A stretch of DNA of 64,000 bases from Chitinophagaceae bacterium (GCA_019747705.1 JAIEQM010000065.1:1-64000), one strand, 5' to 3'; numbered from the stretch's first letter, positions 52,544 through 62,616 are shown. Translations and numbers: made by a program. Notes: a model not told the origin generated them from the sequence alone.

Positions 52544-53452
52544 ATGCCCCAGCAAATAATTATAGAAGAACAGGGCCTGCGGGATGGTTTGCAAACAATA
52601 ACGCAAACAGTGCCCACAGCTATGAAACTGCAGTTCATCCGTCAATTGATGGAGTCAGGTTTAAAAAGAATACAGGTGGCCAGCTTTGTGCATCCCAAAT
52701 TAATTCCGCAAATGGCCGATGCAGAAGAACTCATCAATCAACTTCCATCAGCAACTGACATAATTTTTTCAGCATTGGTGTTAAATGTAAAAGGTGTGGA
52801 GCGTGCGGCATCAACATCACTCAAACATCTATCCATTTCACTTTCCGCAAGTGATACACACAGTCGCAAAAACGCTAATAAAAGTCTGGAAGAAGTAAAA
52901 GCTGAGTTTAAAGAAATGATGAAACTTGCTTTGCAAAAGGGTTTTACGGTTCGTGGTGGTATTCAATGTGCATTCGGCTGCAGGTATGAAGGCGCCATTG
53001 ATGAACTGCTTGTTTATGATTTGGTACAACATCATTTGGATTGCGGTGTGCAGGAAATTGCTTTGGCCGACAGTACAGGCATGGCCAACCCTGTGCAAAT
53101 GAAACGTATGATGCATAATGTAGTTGAACTCTGTAAAAATGTTCCCGTTGCATTGCATTTGCACAATACAGAAAATAAAGGTTATGCCAATGTAGTTGCT
53201 GCTATTGAAACAGGTGTTATGCAATTTGACACTGCGTTTGGCGGACTTGGGGGATGCCCTTTTATTAAAGGCGCTACCGGCAATATTGCCACAGAGGATA
53301 CCGTGCACATGCTGTATCAAATGGGTTATGAAACAGGAGTTGATATTGCAAAAGTTGCAGCAGTGAGTAAACAGATAGAGCAGTTCATACAACAGCCGTT
53401 GCCGGGTTTGATGTATGGGTTAATTGGAAGAGAGGATATTAAAATGATTTGA
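52544..53452 (+). CDS. Hydroxymethylglutaryl-CoA lyase-like protein
   Basis: A 302-residue DRE-TIM metallolyase: IIIEEQGLRDGLQTITQTV (RD motif), VASFVHPKLIPQMADAEELI, FGCRYEGAI, DSTGMANPVQM, LHLHNTENKGYANVVAAIETG (HLHN metal site) and GGLGGCPFIKGATGNIATED with the catalytic Cys. It cleaves HMG-CoA to acetoacetate and acetyl-CoA in leucine catabolism, or acts on a related acyl-CoA. It is followed by a broken aldehyde dehydrogenase. The ATG at 52544 fits; an upstream in-frame start is improbable. Confidence 0.9.
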   Translation: MPQQIIIEEQGLRDGLQTITQTVPTAMKLQFIRQLMESGLKRIQVASFVHPKLIPQMADAEELINQLPSATDIIFSALVLNVKGVERAASTSLKHLSISLSASDTHSRKNANKSLEEVKAEFKEMMKLALQKGFTVRGGIQCAFGCRYEGAIDELLVYDLVQHHLDCGVQEIALADSTGMANPVQMKRMMHNVVELCKNVPVALHLHNTENKGYANVVAAIETGVMQFDTAFGGLGGCPFIKGATGNIATEDTVHMLYQMGYETGVDIAKVAAVSKQIEQFIQQPLPGLMYGLIGREDIKMI

Positions 53453-53464
53453 AACATTTTTTGA

Positions 53465-54877
53465 TTGCAGATAAGAAATCCAAGAACAGGTCAATACGAC
53501 TACCAAATTCAACTTCTTTCTGCTGATGAAGTGAAAGAACAATGTGATGCATTGCGTTCACAGCAGCAATAATGGTTTGATGCAGGCATTGATGCACGCA
53601 TTGAAGCCATGCAGCAATGGAAACAATCAGTTGAATTGCATAAACAGCAACTCATTGATGCCCTGTGTACAGATACAGGAAGAAAATGGGAGACAGTGCC
53701 GGAAGCAGATTTAGTTGCTTCATCTGTTGATCGCTGGTGTGGCATTGCCAAAGAATTTTTTATTACACTTACCCCCAAACAATCATTGATACCTTTTATT
53801 CAATTGCAACAACATTTGGTTCTGTTTCAATTAACCGGTATCATCTCACCCTGGAATTTTCCGTTGCTGTTAAGTTTAATTGATACTATTCCTGCATTAC
53901 TGGCCGGTTGCGCTGTTATTGTAAAACCAAGTGAGGTAACACCACGGTTTATCAAGGTACTTCAACAAACCATTGATGAAGTGCCCGCATTAAAACAAGT
54001 ATTGAAATACATTGAAGGTGATGGAACTGTTGGCGCTGCACTGGTTGATAATTGTGATCTCATTTGTTTTACCGGCAGCACCGCCACCGGAAAAAAGTAT
54101 ATGATGCAGCAAGCAAAAAAATGATTCCTGTGTTTTTAGAATTGGGCGGTAAAGATCCTGCCATTGTTTTAGCTGGTGCTGATGTTGATAAAGCAAGTTC
54201 CGCCATACTATGGGGCAGCACGGCCAATGCCGGGCAAAGTTGTTTGAGTATTGAACATGTGTATGTGCAGCAAACAATTTTTGATGCATTTGTAAAACAG
54301 CTTGTTGAAAAAGCACAACACCAAAAAATTGCTTATCCCACAATGGACAGCGGCAGCATTGCTCCCATCATTTTTGAAAAACAGGCACACATCATTAATG
54401 AACATTTAAAAGATGCAATAGATAAAGGAGCGATCATTCTTTGTGGCGCTGCCCAATGTGAGGAGCATGGGGGGCGGTTATTATTTACCACCTACCGTTC
54501 TCATCAATGTAACACATCAAATGAAACTAATGCAGGAAGAAACTTTTGGCCCTGTCATTCCTGTAATGAGTTTTCAAACAAAAGAAGAAGCTGTTGCACT
54601 GGCCAACGGAACTATTTATGGATTAAGCGGCGCCGTGTTTGCAGCAACCAATAAAGAAGCAATGGAACTGGCGCATCAAATTGAAGGAGGCGCCATCAGC
54701 ATCAATGATGCAGCATTAACTGCTGTGATGCATGAAGGTGAAAAGAATTCATTTAAGTTGAGCGGCATCGGGGGCACACGCATGGGACCCTCAGCCATTA
54801 AACGTTTTATGCGGCAAAAAGTATTTATCATTAAAGACAATGAAGCGAAAAGCCCCTGGTGGTATAAAGAAACTTGA
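53465..54877 (+). pseudogene. Aldehyde dehydrogenase with one stop and two shifts
   Basis: An NAD(P)-dependent aldehyde dehydrogenase of about 460 residues. The start reads IRNPRTGQYDYQIQLLS. A TAA (53570-53572) interrupts it. The next part has GIISPWNFPLLLSL, VIVKPSEVTP and FTGSTATGKKY. At seven As (54115-54121) one base is missing, and the frame resumes IPVFLELGGKDPAIV, NAGQSC with the catalytic Cys. At six Gs (54469-54474) one base is added, and it ends GGGYYLPPTVL, EETFGPVIPV, SGIGGTRMGPSAI. The substrate is unknown. It is non-functional as read. Confidence 0.85.
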
Positions 54878-55298
54878 CTTGAGAATTTTATAATTAACTT
54901 GTTTTGCTATTAATCTTTCTACAGCACCAGAGGTGCGATATGTTAGTAGAAAAATCAATGCAAGATAATTAGAGCCCCATCGGGCAATGTCATTAAGTTA
55001 AGCGTCACCTCGACCGCAGGGAGAGGTCTCATAAATTTCGTACAGCTTGAATTTTATGAGATGTCTTCCCGCAAAAGCGGGACAAGCTGTTCCTCGACAT
55101 GACGAAACGCTTAACTTAATGACATTGCCCATCGGGGCGATATGTTTTTAAATCCGCATATATCGCCCCGATGGGGCTCGGTATACATTTCGTATTTTTT
55201 TATATCTACTGACATTTCGCCCTTACAGGGCTTTTATAAAGAAAAATGATTTTTATAACAGAACTGGTTCTGTTTACTAATTGATAAATTCAAAAAAA
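54878..55298. repeat. Intergenic repeats surrounding a MITE
   Basis: No gene is seen. Hairpins GCACC-AGA-GGTGC (54924-54936) and the split GCCCC-ATC-GGGGC are present, the latter cut by the MITE. After it, CGATATGTTTTTAAATCCGC and the mirror ATATATCGCCCCGATGGGGC follow. The MITE has jumped into another repeat. Confidence 0.6.
54985..55127. mobile_element. 143-bp MITE, copy 2, with 9-bp target duplication
   Basis: Both ends carry a perfect 20-bp inverted repeat beginning CAATGTCATTAAGTTAAGCG. The flanks repeat CCCATCGGG (54976-54984 and 55128-55136). It differs from copy 1 by a few bases and by the orientation of the hairpin apex. It encodes no protein. Confidence 0.85.
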
Positions 55299-55940
55299 AT
55301 GAAACTTGTTTTTGCTTTTTTATTCCTGCTTTATTCTTGCTTGAGCTTTTCACAGGAAAAGTCAAACAAACTTATCATCACTTTTCAAAAATACATCACA
55401 GGTGATTTTGATAACAGTGAACAGGTGGTGGCCGAAATAAAAGCCGGCAAACAAATCCACCCCCTGGCCATTCATGTAAACCGTGTGGCCAGCAATAAAA
55501 TCAAAAACCTTCCTGCTGACTTTAATGGTTTTTTTATTATTGAAGAAAGTTATTACCTCAATGAAGGAAAACCGGTTGATATCAAACCCTTTTTATTCTT
55601 ATTTCAGGCAAAGGGAAAGAATGAAGTTCAGCTTACAGTTTATCAAATACCTGAAGGAATAAAAAAAGAAGAATTCAGAAACGATAATGAAAATTTGGCA
55701 ATTGATTATAATATGCTCAAACCTTCACCCACATTTAAAGGAGCTGTTTATACATGGAATGCAAAAGCAAAAACCTTCAGCACCAATGCACCCAATGATT
55801 TGGATAATGGTTTAAAGTTTACATTGATTGAAACATTTACTGCCAATGAGCTCTCTGTAATGGAGTTACTGGAAAAAGATGGTAAGCATTTAACAGCTTA
55901 TGACACACCCATTATCTATAAAAGAAAAGTGAAGCCGTAA
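55299..55940 (+). CDS. CpeT/CpcT-like secreted protein
   Basis: A 213-residue exported protein (signal peptide KLVFAFLFLLYSCLSFS). The body has FQKYITGDFDNSEQVVAEIK, GFFIIEESYYLNEGKPVDIKPFLFLF, NEVQLTVYQIPEGIKKEEF and TNAPNDLDNGLKFTLIETF, matching the CpeT/CpcT barrel of phycobilisome lyases. Bacteroidota versions lack photosynthesis, and their ligand is unknown. The ATG at 55299 fits the signal peptide. A family relative sits in many Bacteroidota envelopes. Confidence 0.78.
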   Translation: MKLVFAFLFLLYSCLSFSQEKSNKLIITFQKYITGDFDNSEQVVAEIKAGKQIHPLAIHVNRVASNKIKNLPADFNGFFIIEESYYLNEGKPVDIKPFLFLFQAKGKNEVQLTVYQIPEGIKKEEFRNDNENLAIDYNMLKPSPTFKGAVYTWNAKAKTFSTNAPNDLDNGLKFTLIETFTANELSVMELLEKDGKHLTAYDTPIIYKRKVKP

Positions 55941-55955
55941 AAAACCTGTTTAACA

Positions 55956-56572
55956 TCAATACTTGAAGGAATTGAAAATTTTATTGGCTGTTGTTTCAAA
56001 TGCATCCCGTTCATCTTCTTTAGCCACATAAGTAAGTATAAATGCTTTACCGTTTGCAACTACAAAAAGTTGTTTGATCTGCATTGCATACGTCATACTG
56101 CCGTATTTGCCGGTGTAAACAATCTGGTATGCACGGCTGCCATTTCGGTTAAAATACATGCTTGAAACCTCTTTTAATTCTTCACCAGGTCTTTTACCGC
56201 ATCCATATTTATTTTTACATACTCCTCAATGGTTAAACCGCTTTTCGCATCTTCCATTTGCAGGTTCACATTCTGATAAAAATCATCATCATCTTTTTCT
56301 TTAGGCGATGTAATTTGTATCAACGCATTCTCCGGCTTATCATTAAACTTCCAGTTGGAAGGATAGCCAATGCTAAACTTGCCATTGGGATCACTATACT
56401 TCACTAACTCACTGCTGCCGGTAGTGGTGGGCGTGGGGTTACTGGTGGGCTTGGTATTGTTGTTGCCGGGCAGGGGATCGTTTACTGGTATGCGTGCCTG
56501 GCTCCAGGCGACAGTCACAAAAGCAAATGCTGTAAGGGTTAAAAAAAACTGTTTCATAACTTTTCGTTTCAT
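55956..56572 (-). pseudogene. PsbP-like/DUF1795-like secreted protein, frameshifted
   Basis: The start encodes a signal peptide (MKQFFLTLTAFAFVTVAWSQ), a Pro/Thr-rich linker and YSDPNGKFSIGYPSNWKFND, then LTIEEYVKINMDAVKDLVKN and a stop. A base lost near 56175-56180 would let it continue KEVSSMYFNRNGSRAYQIVYTG and LTYVAKEDERDAFETTANKI. Together they form a PsbP-like domain of about 205 residues with unknown role. The ATG at 56556-56558 is also possible as a start. It may be a sequencing error in a short homopolymer. Confidence 0.7.
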
Positions 56573-56887
56573 GCAGTAAGAAGGGTAAAGTAGTTTGATG
56601 GTTGCAAATACATATCCTGCTTTTCAGGCAGTGGTTTAAAAATACAAACTTGTGCGGCACGAAGCAATAAATAAGCTGTAAATCCTAAAAAAATACCGTC
56701 TGCCACGGATATGGGGCATTGGTATAAATGAAAAAGGGTTCTATCAGGATTTTTACATTAGATTTGCGCATCTTATTTTAAAGGAATATGAAGCTCTGAT
56801 TGGTCTTTCAGCAATACATTTTACTGCTTACAGCGCCAGACCCGCTGAATTTTCTGTATTTCATATTTAACCAATTCAATTTTTCAA
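56573..56887 (+). other. Intergenic stretch before the MATE gene
   Basis: This 315-base stretch has no gene. A TAGATTTG box lies near the middle and could drive the MATE gene. Confidence 0.4.
56759..56766 (+). promoter_or_regulatory. Candidate -7 promoter box for the MATE gene
   Basis: TAGATTTG matches the TAnnTTTG element, 121 bases before the MATE start. No -33 match is clear. Confidence 0.4.
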
Positions 56888-58285
56888 ATGACAACTCAGA
56901 GCAAAGAGAGCAGGTTCTCTTATTTTATTGATACTATTTTACAATCACTTCGTGGTGAGCAGCATGATTATACGCAGGGCAGTTTGCGTAAAGCTGTTTT
57001 CTTACTGGCTGTACCGATGATCTTGGAATTAAGCCTGGAAAGTGTATTTGCATTAGTAGATATGTTTTTTGTGGGCAGGCTTGGCAGGAATGCTATTGCC
57101 ACTGTTGGTCTTACGGAGTCTGTGATCACAATTATTTATTCCGTTGCAATAGGATTGAGCACTGCAGCAACTGCAGTGGTGGCAAGACGTGTGGGTGAAA
57201 AAAATAACGAAGGTGCCGCACACGCTGGTGCTCAATCCATTCTTATCGCACTGCTTTTTACAGCAATATTAAGCGTTGCCGGAGTTATATTTGCTCCGGA
57301 TGTATTGCAACTGATGGGCGCCGCTCCTGAAGTGGTAAGGGATGGCGCCATCTTTACACGCATTATGCTGGGCAGCAGTGCCGCTATCATGCTGCTGTTT
57401 CTCATCAATGGAATTTTTCGTGGTGCAGGGGATGCTGCCATGGCGATGAAAAGTTTATGGATAGCCAGCGGCATTAATATTATTCTCTGTCCCATTTTAA
57501 TTCATTTTTTTGGATTAAAAGGGGCGGCTATCGCAACAGTAATTGGAAGAAGCGCCGGTGTGGCTTATCAGTGTTATCATCTGTTTAAAGGAAACGGGCT
57601 GCTCAAATTTAAACGGCATCATTTCGGTTTTGATAAAACAGTAATTGCATCTATTATTAAAATTGCTTCGCCCGCCACACTGCAGTTTATTATTGCCAGC
57701 GGCAGTTGGATTGTACTTGCAAAACTGGTGGCAGAAAGCGGTGGCACAGACGCATCAGCCGGTTACCAGGTGGCCATCAGGAATGTTGTATTCTTTATTC
57801 TGCCGGCATGGGGTCTCAGTAATGCTGCTGCAACTCTTGTCGGTCAAAATCTTGGAGCCGGGCAACCTTTACGTGCAGAGCAGAGTGTATTGCTCACTGC
57901 AAAATACAATGCCATCTTTATGAGTTTTGTAATGCTGTTGTTTTTAGTTGCATCAAAACCCATCATCGGGCTTTTTACTCATGAGACGGAAGTGATAAAA
58001 TACGGGGCGCTCTCCTTAAAAATTATTGGCAGTGCTTATATTTTTTATGGTATTGGAATGGTAATGACCCAGGCATTGAATGGTGCAGGTGATACCAGGA
58101 CCCCCACCTATATCAACCTGTTTTGTTTCTGGCTGTTCCAGGTGCCGCTGGCCTATGTACTGGTGCATGTTTTTAAAATTAATGTAACAGGTGCACTGGT
58201 TTCAATTCCTATTGCAGAAACATTGCTGGCATTAACAGCGTGGTATTATTTTAAAAAAGGCCGGTGGAAACAAATAAAAGTATAA
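56888..58285 (+). CDS. MATE-family multidrug efflux transporter
   Basis: A 465-residue carrier with about twelve helices in two similar halves. It has LAVPMILELSLESVFALVDMFFVGRLG (about 30-55), TVGLTESVITIIYS, GAGDAAMAMKSLW and, in the second half, IIKIASPATLQFIIASGSWIVL and NGAGDTRTPTYINL (the family NGxGDT motif). MATE pumps export drugs or metabolites with sodium or protons. It is transcribed alone and ends in a strong bidirectional terminator. Confidence 0.93.
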   Translation: MTTQSKESRFSYFIDTILQSLRGEQHDYTQGSLRKAVFLLAVPMILELSLESVFALVDMFFVGRLGRNAIATVGLTESVITIIYSVAIGLSTAATAVVARRVGEKNNEGAAHAGAQSILIALLFTAILSVAGVIFAPDVLQLMGAAPEVVRDGAIFTRIMLGSSAAIMLLFLINGIFRGAGDAAMAMKSLWIASGINIILCPILIHFFGLKGAAIATVIGRSAGVAYQCYHLFKGNGLLKFKRHHFGFDKTVIASIIKIASPATLQFIIASGSWIVLAKLVAESGGTDASAGYQVAIRNVVFFILPAWGLSNAAATLVGQNLGAGQPLRAEQSVLLTAKYNAIFMSFVMLLFLVASKPIIGLFTHETEVIKYGALSLKIIGSAYIFYGIGMVMTQALNGAGDTRTPTYINLFCFWLFQVPLAYVLVHVFKINVTGALVSIPIAETLLALTAWYYFKKGRWKQIKV

Positions 58286-58290
58286 TGATA

Positions 58291-58330
58291 AAAAAACCTC
58301 ACAGTGATTCAATGCTGTGAGGTTTTTTTT
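58291..58330. terminator. Bidirectional terminator
   Basis: AAAACCTCACAG pairs with CTGTGAGGTTTT and is flanked by A and T runs, serving the MATE gene and the convergent BI-1 gene. Confidence 0.8.
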
Positions 58331-58344
58331 ATTGAGACCGTAAA

Positions 58345-59112
58345 TTATTTTCTGCTGTTGAGTTTGGCAAGCAGGCGCAAAATTTCAAGATATAACCACA
58401 CTAAGGTAATAAGCAATGCAGTTGCGCTGTACCACTCCATAAATTTGGGCACATTGTTTTCAGCTCCTTTTTCAATCATATCAAAATCAACCAGTAACTT
58501 AAAGGAAGCAAGCGCCACTACAAAAATAGAAAAGCCGATACCGGGGGGTGAGCCTTCAAATAAAAATCCGGGCAGCGGTACTTTTGCCAGGTACAAAAAC
58601 CAGGTGATAAGATAAAAAATAGCAATGGATGCAGTGGCAATTAATATCACCCGCTTAAATGTTTCTGTAACTTTTATAATGCGGAAACGGTAAACAAAAA
58701 ACATCACTGCTGCTGTTACCAGTGTAAGCATTACCGCCTGTAAAACAATACCGGGATATTTTGTTACAAACCGGTAATCATACATAGCCGATGCGCTCCC
58801 TACAAACAAACCTTCCAGTAATGCATACCCCGGGGCTAAGTAAGGTGACCATTCTTTTTTAAAACCCATAGTGATGATCACAGCAAGGCCGCCAAACACA
58901 CTGATGAGCAACAGCGTCATGGGGTCTTTACCCCCGTAAAAATAATTCCATGCAAAAACAGAAGATGCCAGCATGAGCAGCATTAAAAATCCAAACTTGT
59001 TAATAGTGCCACGCACTGTCATCATCTGGCTTTCATCACGAATGCCTTCAAAGATGGTTCCCTGAAATGTTTTTTCATTCATTGCCGGATTACCGGAATC
59101 AAATAGTGCCAT
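58345..59112 (-). CDS. Bax inhibitor-1/YccA family protein
   Basis: A 255-residue membrane protein with seven hydrophobic segments. It starts with SGNPAMNEKTFQ and TVRGTINKFGFLMLLMLASSVFAWNYFY. It continues GLFVGSASAMYDY, VLQAVMLTLVTAAVMFFVYRF, LFEGSPPGIGFSIFVVALASFKLLVDFDMIEKG and WYSATALLITLVWLYLEILRLLAKL, the YetJ/YccA hallmark with the paired Asp residues (DFDMIE). Relatives leak calcium with pH or assist membrane protein quality control. It is a single gene. Confidence 0.88.
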   Translation of the reverse strand: MALFDSGNPAMNEKTFQGTIFEGIRDESQMMTVRGTINKFGFLMLLMLASSVFAWNYFYGGKDPMTLLLISVFGGLAVIITMGFKKEWSPYLAPGYALLEGLFVGSASAMYDYRFVTKYPGIVLQAVMLTLVTAAVMFFVYRFRIIKVTETFKRVILIATASIAIFYLITWFLYLAKVPLPGFLFEGSPPGIGFSIFVVALASFKLLVDFDMIEKGAENNVPKFMEWYSATALLITLVWLYLEILRLLAKLNSRK

Positions 59113-59283
59113 AGTTTATTTTTTGATAAAGATAAAACGTTTTTTATTGCTGATTTGTTTTTGTATAATAATTATAAATTGCCATCGTAGTCGAAAGGAT
59201 ACTGAAAAATCAGTGGCACAAATTGTTGCGCAAAGAGAACGATAAACCTCCGAAACCTTACCTTTAGCCTTCAACTTTATTTT

Positions 59284-60054
59284 ATGCGTATTATTTCTTA
59301 CAATGTAAACGGCATACGTGCCGCCATTAAAAAAGGTTTCTTAGACTGGTTACAAACAAACCCTGCTGATATTATTTGCATACAGGAAACCAAGGCGCTG
59401 AAAGAAGATGTGGATCACAAACTTTTTAATGACCTGGGTTATCATGATTATTGGTTCAGCGCACAAAAAAAAGGGTACAGCGGCGTAGCGGTGTTCACCA
59501 AAATAAAACCAGACAATGTGGAGTATGGCAATGGTCATGGACCCAGTGATGATGAAGGAAGGGTAATACAATTAGACTTTGGCGATATCCGTTTGATCAA
59601 TGCCTATTTCCCCAGCGGCACCAGCGGCGATGAACGCCAGGATTTTAAATACAAATGGCTGGATGAATTTTACAAATGGATCAATACCCTTAAAAAGAAA
59701 TATCCCAAACTTATTTTGCCGGGCGATTATAACATTGCACACAATGAAATAGATATTCATGACCCCAAAGGCAATAAAAATTCAAGTGGTTTTTTGCCTG
59801 ATGAGCGTGCATGGATGACAAAGTTTTTAGACAGCGGGTGGATTGACACCTTCCGCACTATTCATCCTGAACCGCACCGTTACAGTTGGTGGAGCCAGCG
59901 TTTCCCCAGCGTGCGTTTGAACAATAAAGGATGGCGCATTGATTATATTAATGTAACAGAACCGTTAAAAAGCCGCATCAAAGACGCAGAAATCTATCCG
60001 GATGTGAAGCACAGCGATCATTGCCCTGTATATTTGGAGTTGAATTCAAAATAA
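59284..60054 (+). CDS. xth: Exodeoxyribonuclease III (AP endonuclease)
   Basis: A 256-residue member of the exonuclease III family with N7 in SYNVNGIRAA, E35 in CIQETKA, YSGVAVFTKIKP, NAYFPSGT, PGDYNIAHNEIDIHDPKGN (D/N pair) and the final HSDHCPVYLEL. These are the complete catalytic residues. It cuts DNA at abasic sites in base-excision repair. The start ATG at 59284 directly precedes MRIISYNVNG, and a TA-rich promoter-like stretch lies upstream. Confidence 0.94.
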   Translation: MRIISYNVNGIRAAIKKGFLDWLQTNPADIICIQETKALKEDVDHKLFNDLGYHDYWFSAQKKGYSGVAVFTKIKPDNVEYGNGHGPSDDEGRVIQLDFGDIRLINAYFPSGTSGDERQDFKYKWLDEFYKWINTLKKKYPKLILPGDYNIAHNEIDIHDPKGNKNSSGFLPDERAWMTKFLDSGWIDTFRTIHPEPHRYSWWSQRFPSVRLNNKGWRIDYINVTEPLKSRIKDAEIYPDVKHSDHCPVYLELNSK

Positions 60055-60159
60055 TTGTTTTATATGAGCCGGTTTTGATAAAGCGGCAATGAACCTGTTG
60101 CTGAGCATGCAGCTTTACATATAAAGCAGTTACAAATTTATTTTACCAAAACCGCATTT

Positions 60160-62616
60160 ATGGATGGACTTATAGTTCTTGCATTCTTAATCCCTGCTTT
60201 TTTTGTTATTGCAATCATTATACTGCTTGTAAAATCTTCAGCACAGCAGCGAAGTCTTAATGAAATAAATGATAAGCTTCAGCAATTAATGAAGCAGTCA
60301 GAGAGAAAAACAATAGCCCCAGAAAAAGTAACTGAAAAAGAAGTAACACCTGTTTCCCAGTTTAAAAAAACTGAAGATGTGGTACCGCAGCCAAAACCTG
60401 CGTATATACAACCGAAAGAAGAACCGGCGAAACCTGCGGAAGAAGTAAAGCCGGTTGAAGAACCAAAACCACAAGCTCAGCAACCATTACCAGCAAAAGA
60501 AACCGTTGAAAAACCAATGCCTGTATTTGAAGCGCCTAAAAAGACTTCTGAAATTGATAAACTCATTCATGAGTCTTTAAAACAAAAAGCAGCACCGCAG
60601 CAAAAAACTGATTGGGAAAAAGTAATTGGCGAAAACCTGGCCAATAAAATCGGTATCGGCATTCTTGTTCTTGGTATTTCTTTCTTTGTAAAATATGCCA
60701 TTGATAATAACTGGATCAATGAAGCGGGCCGTGTAATAGTGGGTTTGCTCTGCGGTGGATTATTAATTGGCATTGCCCATTATTTCAGAAACAGTTACCG
60801 TTCTTTCAGCTCAGTACTGGTGGGCGGTGGTATTGCTGTGTTTTACTTTACCATTGCTTATGCCTTTCATCAATACAAATTACTGAGCGTAACATCTGCA
60901 TTTGTAATTATGGTGGTGATTACTGTGTTTGCTGTATTCCTTTCATTACTGTACAACCGTTTGGAGCTGGCAGTGCTGGCAACACTCGGCGGCTATCTCA
61001 CACCGTTTCTTGTGAGCACGGGGCAAAATAATTATGTGGAGTTGTTTACTTATTTGTGTATCCTCAATACGGGTTTGCTGGCGCTGGCCTATTTCAAAAA
61101 ATGGAAAGCCATCAATATTATTGCACTCATCAGCACCATTCTTATTTTTGGAGGATGGCTCACCAAACAATCATTTGCCGGCGAACCGTTTCCTTACAAA
61201 CCTGCTTTACTCTTTGCCATTATTTTTTATGTGCAGTTTTTTATTATGAACATCATCAACAATGTTCGTTTAAAACTGCCGTTCAAAGGTTTTGATTTTG
61301 CACTGCTGCTCAGCATCAATCTTTTGCTTTATGCAGCAGGTTATTTTATTCTTGGCTATTGGAATGATGGCAGCTACCGTGGTTTGTTTACTGCTTCACT
61401 CGGAATCGTTAATCTTGCAGTGGCATGGATGTTTTTCAAAAACAACAATGTTGACCGGAATTTTATTTACCTCCTCATCGGGCTTACACTCACCTTTATT
61501 TCATTAACAGCGCCTGTACAGTTAAAAGGCAATCATATCACTTTATTCTGGAGTGCAGAAATGGTGGTATTGTTCTGGCTCTTTCAGCGTTCCGGCATTC
61601 GATTATTGAAAATAACATCGCTGCTCATTAGCTTTCTTGTGTTGATAAGCCTGTTAATCGATTGGAATACTGTATATGCTGATCCTGAAAAAGCAATACC
61701 CATTTTGGCGAATAAAGCATTTACAACAGCGCTCTTTGCAGGTATTGCATTGCTGCTGTATTATCTGCTCTTGAAAAAAGAAAACGAAACAAATTATATT
61801 GGCAGCGTTTCCAATAAAGCCATCCGTAATTATTTACTCATCACGGGAGTTGCTGTTGTATATCTTTCAGGTGCATTGGAAATCATACATCAGTTTGATA
61901 AACGTGTACCGCTTATAAATTTGGGAATGATGTATCTGCAGCTTTACAGTTTTGCATTTGCGGTTGCGGTAATGTATGTTTTCAAAAAAGCATCTTCCTT
62001 TATTCTTTTAAAATTTGCGCTTACCATCATGTGTGTGCTGCTGTATGTGTACGGCCTCAATATCAATTACAAGGTATCACTGCAAATGCTGCAAACAGGT
62101 GCTTTCAAAAATCATTTTTGGGCGCATTGGGTGGCCGCTGCATTGTTATTCTGGCTGCTGTATGATTTAATTCTTTATTTCAGAAAAAACAGGGAAGCAT
62201 TTCAAACCTATGAAACAGCTTTTACGTGGATTGCAGCTGTTGGTATGGTGTTTTTAATGAGTGTTGAAATGTATCATGTAATTATGTGGATGAAGTACAG
62301 CCAGGGAACTGATACCTTCTATTGGGAAAACCTGTATTACAAAGCAGGGCTCAGTATTGTGTGGGGTGTTTGCTCCTTTGCCATGATATGGCTGGGCATG
62401 AAGTATAAGTTTAAAACATTGCGTATTATTTCACTCAGCCTGTTTACACTTACGCTGGTGAAATTGTTTTTATATGATATCAGGAATATTCCTGCGGGCG
62501 GAAAAATAGCAGCATTTATTTTGCTGGGTGTGCTGCTGCTGGTAATCTCCTTTATGTATCAACGGTTAAAAAAATTAATTACGGATGATGAAAAAAAAGC
62601 TGAAGATAACAGCTAG
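60160..62616 (+). CDS. DUF2339 polytopic membrane protein
   Basis: An 818-residue protein. It starts with one helix (LIVLAFLIPAFFVIAIIILLV), then has a Pro/Lys/Glu-rich linker (about 50-140) and a long region of more than 20 hydrophobic helices. The DUF2339 beginning is WEKVIGENLANKIGIGILVLGISFFVKYAIDNNWINEAGRV. Function is unknown; it could be a transporter or an envelope protein. It overlaps the next gene (DUF3999) by 32 bases, a pairing seen in several bacteria, so they probably act together. Confidence 0.9.
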   Translation: MDGLIVLAFLIPAFFVIAIIILLVKSSAQQRSLNEINDKLQQLMKQSERKTIAPEKVTEKEVTPVSQFKKTEDVVPQPKPAYIQPKEEPAKPAEEVKPVEEPKPQAQQPLPAKETVEKPMPVFEAPKKTSEIDKLIHESLKQKAAPQQKTDWEKVIGENLANKIGIGILVLGISFFVKYAIDNNWINEAGRVIVGLLCGGLLIGIAHYFRNSYRSFSSVLVGGGIAVFYFTIAYAFHQYKLLSVTSAFVIMVVITVFAVFLSLLYNRLELAVLATLGGYLTPFLVSTGQNNYVELFTYLCILNTGLLALAYFKKWKAINIIALISTILIFGGWLTKQSFAGEPFPYKPALLFAIIFYVQFFIMNIINNVRLKLPFKGFDFALLLSINLLLYAAGYFILGYWNDGSYRGLFTASLGIVNLAVAWMFFKNNNVDRNFIYLLIGLTLTFISLTAPVQLKGNHITLFWSAEMVVLFWLFQRSGIRLLKITSLLISFLVLISLLIDWNTVYADPEKAIPILANKAFTTALFAGIALLLYYLLLKKENETNYIGSVSNKAIRNYLLITGVAVVYLSGALEIIHQFDKRVPLINLGMMYLQLYSFAFAVAVMYVFKKASSFILLKFALTIMCVLLYVYGLNINYKVSLQMLQTGAFKNHFWAHWVAAALLFWLLYDLILYFRKNREAFQTYETAFTWIAAVGMVFLMSVEMYHVIMWMKYSQGTDTFYWENLYYKAGLSIVWGVCSFAMIWLGMKYKFKTLRIISLSLFTLTLVKLFLYDIRNIPAGGKIAAFILLGVLLLVISFMYQRLKKLITDDEKKAEDNS

